Source: Candidatus Fimousia stercorigallinarum
Lineage (GTDB): Bacteria > Bacillota > Clostridia > Lachnospirales > Lachnospiraceae
DNA length: 49,693 nt
Direction: 5' to 3'
NCBI GenBank assembly: GCA_018715775.1
Contig: DVKZ01000003.1
Coordinates: forward strand, 1-49,693
Shown: positions 37,376 through 44,618 of the stretch, in pieces
How positions within the stretch are numbered: the first letter of the stretch is position 1
Layout: each line of letters begins with the position of its first letter
Notes under the pieces: generated by a model
Database searches by the model: none
Told to the model about the DNA's origin: nothing
Seen by the model: only the letters and a program-made list of their open reading frames with translations
Translations under genes and position numbers: made by a program

Positions 37376-38442
37376 CTAATCCGAATGCGTATCTAAATAT
37401 TCATATATTTCCGAATAATAGTTCTCCACCATCGTTTCTGCATAACTGCGCGCATCACTTTCGCATCGCTGCTCATAATAATCTTCCCATGTATCTGCAT
37501 TGTTTCCGGTGACATAATTATTAAATTCTTCAGAATATGTAACAGCAGGTTCGAATACACGAAGGTTTTTCATTCTTTCATCCGATGAATCATATGCATC
37601 CACCAGTCTGTACTCATAGCCGTGAAATGCTTCATGACAACATGTTTCCAACACTTCCCATGATTCATCGTTTTGCAAATGTTCCAGATCAATGTTGATC
37701 GTATAGCTATTATCTTCATATCTTCCCTGCGTAGGTTCCGTCAGGTTAGCTGCTCTCACATTTAACTCATTTGGCAGCCCCAAATAGCCGGCCTCAATGT
37801 TGGCAGCCGTTTGCAATACATCCAATTTTTCTTCGATGCTTAACATCTCCCATCTTTCCGGCTGTAAAAGAATCAGTGTTTCGATATTATGATCGACCAT
37901 CTGTTCTCTTGGTTCGTATACAGTCGTTGCTTTCACCTGGGGTTTAAATAATGAAGTTCCAAAAACACCATTGATGATCATTGGAGCCATGATCACCACC
38001 ATACCAACGGTAATGCACAATTGTGCAGCGTATATACATCAACAGCATCTACGAATAAAAATCTCTTTTTTCTTTTCCTGTTTCGAATCTTTCTTCTGAA
38101 TGACAGTGCTGTATAAACAGTTACTGCTACTATAGATATTCCTAAAATAACCGTTATTCTTGTTCCTATAATCTCCCGGTACGCCAATACCGTATAACAT
38201 CCATAGGGCAAAATCACAGCGATTTCTGCGTTCCAGTTGGTCTGATAGCATCGGAAGGCGAAAATGCCGCACAGTAAAATAGAAACAGCCAACATCACCC
38301 ATAGTATTATCTTTGATTCGGTATAACTGAAATGATCCAGACATCGGAATATGATCTTCCTGTAAAAAATCATCCCCAATAATCCATTTTCGACACAGCT
38401 TATTAGATATTCCTTTATGTTTCTATTCGTTATCGGCATCAT
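37376..38442 (-). pseudogene. Membrane-anchored HExxH metallopeptidase-like gene, probably frameshifted
   Basis: Two frames abut. The upstream frame (37993-38442, ribosome site GGAGGGG) has three membrane helices and a basic segment. The downstream frame (37376 to about 38038) continues with a helix (LCITVGMVVIMAPMIINGVF) and a domain with a zinc-protease motif, ETCCHEAFHGYEY (HEAFH), plus Tyr- and Glu-rich helices. Restoring one base near 38037-38041 joins them into a single protein of about 355 residues. Alternatively these are two coupled genes, since an ATG at 38002 overlaps the first stop. I do not know the family. It lies 33 bp downstream of cas6 on the same strand. Confidence 0.6.
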
Positions 38443-38475
38443 ATAATTTCCCCTCCGTAAATGTATATTACCCCA

Positions 38476-39399
38476 TCAAAGAGCCGTTTCCCGTCTCAAA
38501 ACATATTTTCCAAATCCAAAACTCGTATTTCTTCCCATATGCGTCAATTCTCCCGCGATCAGATAATCCAGACATTCCTCCGGCATGTTCTGAAACACCA
38601 CTTTCCCGCTGATCCCATGCAATGTAATATGAGAATTATGTGTTCCGGAATAGCGTCGTACCGCTTCCTTTCTGACTCGTTGTTCATCAATTTCCGGATA
38701 TTCCGCAAATTCCGGGAATATACTTTCGGTTCCCGTGTAATAGTTGAGCATCTGTATTCTTCTTGCAGCCCCTTTCACCAGCGCTTCTGAATAAAATTCC
38801 TGCATAAAATACCGCCGATGTTTCATGCTTAACGGTGTTTGAAACGTTAATGTCCATTTCCCATTCATATTTAAAAGTGTTTCTTTTCGATATAGAATAT
38901 AATCACTGATCGTATGAATAACATAACGGCTCATATCTACCTGACTGCCCAGAACTAGCAGTTCCCCCTCCGTATTCCGGATCTCACAGATCCGAAATCG
39001 AGAATGGTGTTTTCCAATTCCCGCCATTCCTAGCTGGTGAAATGCCTGCAGATAACTATTGAAAAAAACAATGCTTTCTCCAAATAAAGTTAGAAAAAAC
39101 TCAAATCTGCTTCCTTTTTTATATTTTGTACGCCTGTCCATACATTCGATCAGATACCCGACACTCTCATCTCCTGTCACATAAGCAGGCTTCTTTTCCA
39201 TAACTGAATAAAATGTATGCTGCACAATGCAGGATTCATAAAAATGGCATTTGTGACAGTTCTTATCTGCAATACAATTCTGCCTGAGGAGCATTTCCCC
39301 CATCCCTCCTCTAAGTGCTGCAACTTTGGTCTCCGGCATAACGGTATCAGCCATTAACTCCGTATAAAAATGTAATTTTATATATGGAATATCAAACAT
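38476..39399 (-). CDS. cas6: CRISPR-associated endoribonuclease Cas6
   Basis: 307 residues, a RAMP protein that cuts pre-crRNA within the repeats. The N-terminal part has the ALRGGMGEMLLRQ segment and a Cys cluster (Cys42, 48, 51, 57 in CIADKNCHKCHFYESC) seen in the PF10040-type Cas6. The middle carries GIGKHHSRFRI and the C-terminus the Gly-rich loop THMGRNTSFGFGKYVL. His133 or a nearby residue may be catalytic. The frame is complete. It lies 1.5 kb downstream of the array on the same strand, with no other cas gene in the window, so crRNAs may be used by effectors elsewhere. Confidence 0.88.
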   Translation of the reverse strand: MFDIPYIKLHFYTELMADTVMPETKVAALRGGMGEMLLRQNCIADKNCHKCHFYESCIVQHTFYSVMEKKPAYVTGDESVGYLIECMDRRTKYKKGSRFEFFLTLFGESIVFFNSYLQAFHQLGMAGIGKHHSRFRICEIRNTEGELLVLGSQVDMSRYVIHTISDYILYRKETLLNMNGKWTLTFQTPLSMKHRRYFMQEFYSEALVKGAARRIQMLNYYTGTESIFPEFAEYPEIDEQRVRKEAVRRYSGTHNSHITLHGISGKVVFQNMPEECLDYLIAGELTHMGRNTSFGFGKYVLRRETAL

Positions 39400-39440
39400 C
39401 GCTTCCCCTCACTGTAATTTCTCTTATTTTTATCTATTGT

Positions 39441-39983
39441 TTAACAGCTCAACTCATATGTCTTTTCAAATTCATCCCGTGCCACAAAATTGAAATCTAC
39501 ATCGGTAATTTCTCCATCTTCATTTCTTGTGATCTGATAAAATACAATCACCGCATCCTTTGCAGCCGACAATTGTGTTCCCCAAAGAAACGCCTGAAAA
39601 TACTGTCTCGGGTTCTCCTCATTGATCGTAAGCTTTTTCTGCTCTATGAGATAACGGATTTCTTCTCCTACCGGATCCCCATACATCCATATCAAAACAT
39701 CCGGAGACCGTTGTTCATAAAAATCTCCTTTTATATGCACATGATTTTTTTCAAAAAACGCCGCTTCATTCGGATAAACTCTTCCTGCCGAATCCAGCTT
39801 AATATAATCTCCTCTCTGTGCAATTTCTCCGGAATCACCGTTTGTTTCCCTCGAAAACACCTCAAAACTTCCATCCTCTCTTACACGGATCTCTCCCTTT
39901 TTTATTAAAGAATCGATCATTTCACTTTTTTCTCCAAGCCGGTATGCCTGAATTTCGATTTTCTTTTTTCTTGCTCTTCTCAT
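39441..39983 (-). CDS. Hypothetical protein upstream of cas6
   Basis: 180 residues, cytosolic, intact. Segments such as QRGDYIKLDSAGRVYPNEAA, then AFFEKNHVHIKGDFYEQ, and a C-terminal AFLWGTQLSAAKDAVIVFYQ with an acidic end. It faintly recalls PGDYG-type domains, but I would not assign a function. ATG at 39983 has AAAGGTGA 7 bp upstream; a GTG three codons earlier is also possible. It is 41 bp upstream of cas6 on the same strand, so it may be co-transcribed and could be a CRISPR accessory or a passenger. Confidence 0.7.
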   Translation of the reverse strand: MRRARKKKIEIQAYRLGEKSEMIDSLIKKGEIRVREDGSFEVFSRETNGDSGEIAQRGDYIKLDSAGRVYPNEAAFFEKNHVHIKGDFYEQRSPDVLIWMYGDPVGEEIRYLIEQKKLTINEENPRQYFQAFLWGTQLSAAKDAVIVFYQITRNEDGEITDVDFNFVARDEFEKTYELSC

Positions 39984-40099
39984 TTTCTTCACCTTTCTAT
40001 AATTTCCCTCTCAGATATGCAAGTGCAACTGCACTTCGTGTAAATCCATCTATCATATAGAATACCAATCTCGACAGATATTTTTTTTTCAATTTTCTT

Positions 40100-40385
40100 A
40101 TTTCCCTAATATCTGTAATAATACGAATCGCTGACTTCTCACAGTTCGTTGTTACTAGGCTAATGAAACCTCTGTGAGACCTCCACGCTTAAGGTGCGCG
40201 CTCTTTGCTGGCTCATCTCTCGCAGCCTGGCCTTATATGTGATTTCTTTTCGTCGGACCAGAGGTTTGCCTACAGCTTCTTTCAGATTCCGCCTCACGAT
40301 GGACACTCTTGCTGTTCAGCTATACATTTCCCACTACCCGGGCATATTCAAGACGTACATCTGTTAGAGCGCGCCCATGGCGCAC
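40100..40385 (-). mobile_element. 5' fragment of a group II intron (no IEP, no domain V seen)
   Basis: On the minus strand the sequence begins GTGCGCC at 40385, a group II intron 5' consensus. It continues with domain I-like blocks, including GAGGCGGAATCTGAAAGAAG, GCTGTAGGCAAACCTCTGGT and CCGACGAAAAGAAATCACAT with ATAAGGCC, which I recognise from class A-type bacterial introns. After about 285 nt the similarity stops; there is no reverse transcriptase frame and no domain V (GAGCC...GTTC type). It is thus a truncated copy. Base composition is clearly richer in G+C than its flanks. The exact right boundary is uncertain. Confidence 0.65.
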
Positions 40386-40490
40386 AAACAAAGAAAAAGA
40401 ATACGGCATCATACCATATTCCCGCTAAATTAATATACTCTGATCAATTGCTAAATAACAGTATTTTATTCTCCGACAGCATAAGTTTCC

Positions 40491-40891
40491 TCATCCCTCT
40501 TCATCTGCATTTTGGATCTTGCTCTTAACAAGCTCGATTCTCTCCGGAATCCTCCATATGTTTTGGCACAAATATTCACAGAACAGCGTATTAATATGTT
40601 CATGAATCGTGATTTCCGTCATATCGTTTTGCAGAGACTGTATGGAGAATTGATCCGGATATATACACATTTTTTGATCGGCCATCCGGCATTGTCTTTC
40701 AAGTTGGGCACATTTCTCCTGAATTCCCAAATAATATAAATATACCATAAGATAAAAACATCCATGGCATCCTTATTGAGATTATCTGCAATCCCATATG
40801 AAAGGCTCCATGCAGTAGAATATGTCATGATCTTCACGGTTATGCAGTCCCAGCGTTCTTCGATATTTTTGCGTATTTCAAAACATTTCAT
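40491..40891 (-). pseudogene. Small unknown gene with a one-base frameshift
   Basis: Two overlapping frames make one coherent protein of about 132 residues if one T is restored to the T5 run at 40754-40758: an N-terminal part (MKCFEIRKNIEERWDCITVK, then TYSTAWSLSYGIADNLNKDA) joins VYLYYLGIQEKCAQLERQCR and a C-terminal NIWRIPERIELVKSKIQNAD. It is helical and Cys-containing; the family is unknown. The ATG (40891) lies in the degenerate trailer repeat and has no ribosome site. It sits between the array and the intron fragment. Confidence 0.45.
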
Positions 40892-41219
40892 ATTTAAAAT
40901 ACCCGGGGTCATCTCATTTACACATTTACAAGAAAGGATTTTATGGAACGATTATACAAAAATGGTGTCAACGCCCTAAGCGGGCTCTCTTTATTTACAC
41001 TTTAAAAGGAGGAGAACATTATGAGAAACTACACAGTGTGTCAACGCCCTAAACGGGCTCTCTTCATTTACACCTATTAAATATTTTTCATCTGATGACT
41101 TGCCACTACATGTGTCAACGCCCTAAACGGGCTCTCTTCATTTACACAGGAGGAATTCTATGTTAAAAACAATATTCGAATGTGTGTCAACGCCCTAAAC
41201 GGGCTCTCTTCATTTACAC
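40888..41219 (-). CRISPR. CRISPR array, four 36-bp repeats plus one degenerate
   Basis: Repeats at 40965-41000, 41038-41073, 41112-41147 and 41184-41219; plus-strand unit begins GTGTCAACGCCCTAAACGGG and ends CTCTCTTCATTTACAC, with an internal CGCCC..GGGC stem. Repeat 40965 has two changes, and 40888-40923 keeps mainly the last ten bases, so the trailer is on the left and transcription is on the minus strand from a leader at 41220 onward. Spacers are 37, 38 and 36 bp, plus a 41-bp one at the trailer. Three spacers (40924-40964, 41001-41037, 41148-41183) contain a Shine-Dalgarno plus ATG on the plus strand. Confidence 0.96.
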
Positions 41220-41424
41220 GGTACCCTCTGGAAACCCGCATAAACACTGGCTTTACAGACCCATTTTTGCAAGTATTTGTCTGATAATTCTGAAAATAAG
41301 CTTTTCCCCTTCATTTTTTGGCATTGTAACATTTTGTTAACATTTTGAAGCAAAACCAACCGCCTCTTTTCCCGCATCTGCAAGATTTCATGTATTATTA
41401 TACTTCAATCTCGTCTCTGTTGAA
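41220..41424 (-). promoter_or_regulatory. Putative CRISPR leader and promoter
   Basis: About 200 AT-rich bp without a gene, directly before the first intact repeat. On the minus strand GTTGAA-like -35 (TTCAAC, 41419-41424), 16-bp spacer and TATAAT (41397-41402) form a promoter. Direct repeats TTTTGTTAACATTTTG (around 41330-41347) lie nearer the array. Confidence 0.55.
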
Positions 41425-41487
41425 AGTATTTTCTTGCTCTTTTCTGATATTCTTACCTTACCGTTTCCCAATATCTCCATACACTTT

Positions 41488-41544
41488 CAAAAAGAAAAAT
41501 CTTCTTAATCATTCTGCCTTTGCCACAGAAGAATAAGAAGATTT
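41488..41544 (-). terminator. Terminator of the ABC importer operon
   Basis: On the minus strand AAATCTTCTTA pairs with TAAGAAGATT across a 26-nt loop, followed by TTTCTTTTTG. It lies just past the ATPase stop and insulates the CRISPR leader. Confidence 0.75.
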
Positions 41545-41549
41545 CTTTC

Positions 41550-42344
41550 TTAATTTAACATCATTCTATCGTTTGCAAACTCGCTTCCGCTTACCTGCTC
41601 AAATTTCGCAAGAAGATCCGATACATGAAGTTTTTTCTTTTCTTCTCCCGACACATCATAAATGACATGTCCTTCGTACATCATGATCAGACGATTGCCG
41701 TGAGCGATCGCATCTTTCATATTATGTGTGATCATCAAAGTAGTCAGATTATCTTTTGCTACGAACTTATCCGTCGTTTCCAATACTTTCGCCGCTGTCT
41801 TTGGGTCAAGCGCCGCTGTATGTTCATCCAGCAGCAATAATTTCGGCTTTTTAAGCGTAGCCATAAGAAGTGTCAGCGCCTGTCTCTGACCGCCGGATAA
41901 TAATCCGACTTTCGACGTCATACGGTCTTCCAGTCCAAGATCAAGCGTCTTTAAAAGTTCTCTGTATTTTTCGCGCTCTTTTCGCGTAATTCTCATTTTT
42001 AAGAAACGTCTTTCACCGCGTCGTGCCGCAAGAGCGAGGTTTTCCTCGATTTCCATGCTCGCTGCCGTACCTGTCATCGGATCCTGGAAAACACGTCCCA
42101 GATACTTCGCACGTTTATATTCCGGCATATTCGTAAGATCAACGCCGTCGATGATGATCTTTCCGGTATCTACAGGCCAGAGTCCTGCTACCGCATTCAG
42201 CATTGTCGATTTTCCGGCGCCGTTACCGCCGATCACCGTACAGAAATCACCCGGATTTAAATGCAGATTCAAGCCATCCAATGCAATCTTTTCGTTTACT
42301 GTACCGGCATTAAATGTTTTGCTGATATTTTCAATTTTAAGCAT
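41550..42344 (-). CDS. ABC importer ATP-binding protein (TrpX-type system)
   Basis: 264 residues. Walker A VIGGNGAGKSTMLNAV, signature LLSGGQRQALTLLMA, Walker B LLLLDEHTAALD (a His replaces the usual Pro after Glu, which is a known pattern in this subfamily), and switch MITHNM. It energises the permease encoded just upstream. The ATG at 42344 overlaps the permease stop by 8 bp and has AAGGAGG upstream, so translation is coupled. Third gene of the SBP-permease-ATPase operon. Confidence 0.92.
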   Translation of the reverse strand: MLKIENISKTFNAGTVNEKIALDGLNLHLNPGDFCTVIGGNGAGKSTMLNAVAGLWPVDTGKIIIDGVDLTNMPEYKRAKYLGRVFQDPMTGTAASMEIEENLALAARRGERRFLKMRITRKEREKYRELLKTLDLGLEDRMTSKVGLLSGGQRQALTLLMATLKKPKLLLLDEHTAALDPKTAAKVLETTDKFVAKDNLTTLMITHNMKDAIAHGNRLIMMYEGHVIYDVSGEEKKKLHVSDLLAKFEQVSGSEFANDRMMLN

Positions 42345-43266
42345 TTGCAGCACCTCCTTTTTTCTTCGGTTTCGAAAAATGTCTCTGCTTCAGATGAGGG
42401 ATTGCAAGGAAAATCGCTACCACGATCGCAGAAAGCAACTTCAGATCGTTGGAGTTTAATCCAAGCCAGAGCACAATCTGAAGAACGACATAGTAAATGA
42501 TCGCACCGAGTGCTACTGAGAACATACGGAATGCCATATTTTCACTGATCATTCCAAAAACGACCTGACCGATAATAACCGCAGCCAAACCAATAACGAT
42601 CGCACCGCGTCCTGCATTGACATCCGCAAATCCCTGATACTGTGCGTATAGGCCGCTCGCAAATGCAACAATACCGTTGGAGATCATCAAGCCTAAAACT
42701 TTATTAAAATCTGTGTTAATTCCCTGTGCGCGAGCCATGTTCTCATTACTTCCTGTTGCACGGATCGAAGAACCAAGTTCTGTACCAAAGAACCAGTAGA
42801 GGATTGCGATCAACAGAATTGTGAGCACAGCCACTACAAAGATTGTATTCTTTGTAAATGCTACCCCTTTGACATAACGAAGGGAAACTAATAAATCATA
42901 TTTGTCAACACTGATCGCCTGGTTCGCTTTTCCATCCATGATCCGAAGGTTAATGGAATATAAACCAAGCTGTGTCAAAATACCGGCCAGAATTGCCGGG
43001 ATTCCAAATGTCGTGTGCAGAACTCCGGTTGCGAGTCCTGCGATCAAGCCGGCACAAAATGCTACGAATAAAGAAACTCCAACACTTTGTCCGCTCGTCA
43101 TCATCATGATCGTAACCGCACCGCCGGTACACATCGTACCATCAACAGTTAAATCCGCAAGATCAAGAATTTTATAAGTAATATATACACCAATCGCCAT
43201 AATACCCCAGATCAGCCCCTGTGCACATGCACCGGGAAGGGCATTAAAGAGTACTAAAATATCCAT
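42337..43266 (-). CDS. ABC importer permease (TrpX-type system)
   Basis: 309 residues, about 8 membrane helices. It resembles the branched-chain-amino-acid/ribose-like permease group (BPD_transp_2): GAVTIMMMTSGQSVGVSLFV, GVLHTTFGIPAILAGILTQL and GSSIRATGSNENMARAQGIN (coupling-helix region). Start 43266 has GGAGGAAACC upstream; the longer open frame lacks this. A stem-loop between it and the SBP gene (43316-43360) may lower its expression relative to the SBP. Confidence 0.9.
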   Translation of the reverse strand: MDILVLFNALPGACAQGLIWGIMAIGVYITYKILDLADLTVDGTMCTGGAVTIMMMTSGQSVGVSLFVAFCAGLIAGLATGVLHTTFGIPAILAGILTQLGLYSINLRIMDGKANQAISVDKYDLLVSLRYVKGVAFTKNTIFVVAVLTILLIAILYWFFGTELGSSIRATGSNENMARAQGINTDFNKVLGLMISNGIVAFASGLYAQYQGFADVNAGRGAIVIGLAAVIIGQVVFGMISENMAFRMFSVALGAIIYYVVLQIVLWLGLNSNDLKLLSAIVVAIFLAIPHLKQRHFSKPKKKGGAANA

Positions 43267-43315
43267 CCGGTTTCCTCCATATTCATTTCTATATTTTTTC
43301 GTATAACTTCCGAAA

Positions 43316-43360
43316 ACAGCCCTCGGATTTCGTATAGGGAAACGAAAATGCAAGGGCTGT
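43316..43360 (-). terminator. Intercistronic stem-loop between SBP and permease genes
   Basis: ACAGCCCT pairs with AGGGCTGT, with extra pairing inside; on the minus strand TTTTC follows. The T run is short, so it may be a leaky terminator or an RNA-stabilising stem, as often found after binding-protein genes. Confidence 0.55.
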
Positions 43361-43400
43361 TATTCTCTTTTATCTCTCATATTCTTTTATTCATTCAATC

Positions 43401-44384
43401 TTATTCTGCGTCTGTTTCAATTGCAGTATAATCTTCCGGAGGTGTGATATTCAATGCATCACAAATGTTTTTGTTGTATTTCTTTGTTACATTTGCAGCA
43501 AATTCAACCGGCATCTCAGAAATATCTTCTCCTTCTTCCAGGATTCGGTAAGCCATCTCACCTGTCTGGTATCCAAGATCATAGTAGCTGATTGATAATG
43601 TTGCAACACCACATCCGGAACAGATTCCTTCTTCACCTGCGATAACAGGAACACCTGCAGGCTGGCATACATTGTCGATCACTCCTGTATTCGCTGCTGC
43701 TGTATTATCTGTAGGGATATAGATCACATCGCTCTTATCAGCTGCCGATGTTGTAACAGAAGCTACATCATTAGAATCCGCAAATGCATATTTTTCACAA
43801 GTATAACCCATGTTTTCCAGAGATTCCTGAATGGTTGTTACCTGATATTCAGAGTTTGGTTCTGCTGAGCAGTATAATAAACCAACGTTCTCAGCATCCG
43901 GGAACATTTCCTGTAACATTCTTGCCTGGTCTTCTAACGGAGCGAGGTCAGATGTTCCGGAAATATTATTTCCAACCGTTCCTGTCCAGTCATCGATTTC
44001 CAATGCGGTTGCATAATCTGTAACGGCTGTTCCTAAGATCGGGATTTCATCCGTTGCTGCAGCTGCTGCCTGAAGCGATGCAGTTGCATTCGCAAGAATC
44101 AGATCATCACCGTCTGATACGAACTGGTTAATGATCGTAGAACAGTTTGCAGAATCACCGGATGCGTTCTGTTCGTCAAATTCGACTCTATCTTCACCCA
44201 GTTTTTCTGTTAAAGCATCTTTAAATCCTTCTGTTGCAGCATCCAATGCTTCGTGCTGAACCAACTGGCAGATACCGATTTTATATACCTTATCTTCTGA
44301 AGAACTGGATGAGTCACCGCCACAGGCTGCTAATGAAAGAGCCATGGCTGCTGTTAACAATATGGCTGTAAGTTTCTTTTTCAT
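43401..44384 (-). CDS. ABC importer substrate-binding lipoprotein (TrpX/PF04392-like)
   Basis: 327 residues. Signal peptide and lipobox KKLTAILLTAAMALSLAACG, Ser-rich linker, then a two-lobed binding protein starting VYKIGICQLVQHEALDAATE. Segments AENVGLLYCSAEPNSEYQ and SDVIYIPTDNTAAANTGVID match the PF04392 family, which includes the streptococcal tryptophan-binding TrpX. The ligand may be tryptophan or another aromatic compound; not proven. The ATG at 44384 has GGAGAGGAG upstream. It heads the operon and has a near-ideal promoter with a palindromic operator. Confidence 0.9.
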   Translation of the reverse strand: MKKKLTAILLTAAMALSLAACGGDSSSSSEDKVYKIGICQLVQHEALDAATEGFKDALTEKLGEDRVEFDEQNASGDSANCSTIINQFVSDGDDLILANATASLQAAAAATDEIPILGTAVTDYATALEIDDWTGTVGNNISGTSDLAPLEDQARMLQEMFPDAENVGLLYCSAEPNSEYQVTTIQESLENMGYTCEKYAFADSNDVASVTTSAADKSDVIYIPTDNTAAANTGVIDNVCQPAGVPVIAGEEGICSGCGVATLSISYYDLGYQTGEMAYRILEEGEDISEMPVEFAANVTKKYNKNICDALNITPPEDYTAIETDAE

Positions 44385-44434
44385 AATGATTGTCTCCTCT
44401 CCTTTTTTATAATCATCATTCATTAACTGTTCAC

Positions 44435-44463
44435 ATTATAGCTTTAACGCGTTAAATTGTCAA
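44435..44463 (-). promoter_or_regulatory. Consensus promoter with palindromic operator in the spacer (ABC importer)
   Basis: On the minus strand TTGACA (44458-44463), 17-bp spacer, TATAAT (44435-44440). The spacer holds a perfect palindrome TTTAACGCGTTAAA (44443-44456). With so strong a promoter, a repressor bound there is the likely control; the CG centre is reminiscent of LacI-family sites. Confidence 0.85.
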
Positions 44464-44540
44464 TGTCTACTTGCAAAAAAAATAAGAATTTTCGTAACCG
44501 TTCAGCGGCAAATATTATGTCATGCAGAGGAAATGCCGTG

Positions 44541-44592
44541 AAAATAAAAAGGGCACCGCCCCATCATCGAATGTAATGATGTTGCGATACCC
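44541..44592 (-). terminator. Terminator after gpmI
   Basis: On the minus strand GGGTATCGC pairs with GCGGTGCCC (two G.U pairs), inner ATCAT/ATGAT, followed by TTTTTATTTT. Confidence 0.85.
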
Positions 44593-44618
44593 AATGTTTA
44601 CGACTGATTTCTGTCATA

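Noticed and set aside
38039..38344. A 101-codon minus-strand frame overlapping the membrane protein gene
   Set aside because: It is in an alternative frame of a clear three-helix membrane protein that has a ribosome site; only its stop region is informative for the frameshift.
44385..44434. T-box or trp leader in front of the TrpX-type importer
   Set aside because: The leader from the promoter to the ATG is only about 45 nt, too short for a T-box.
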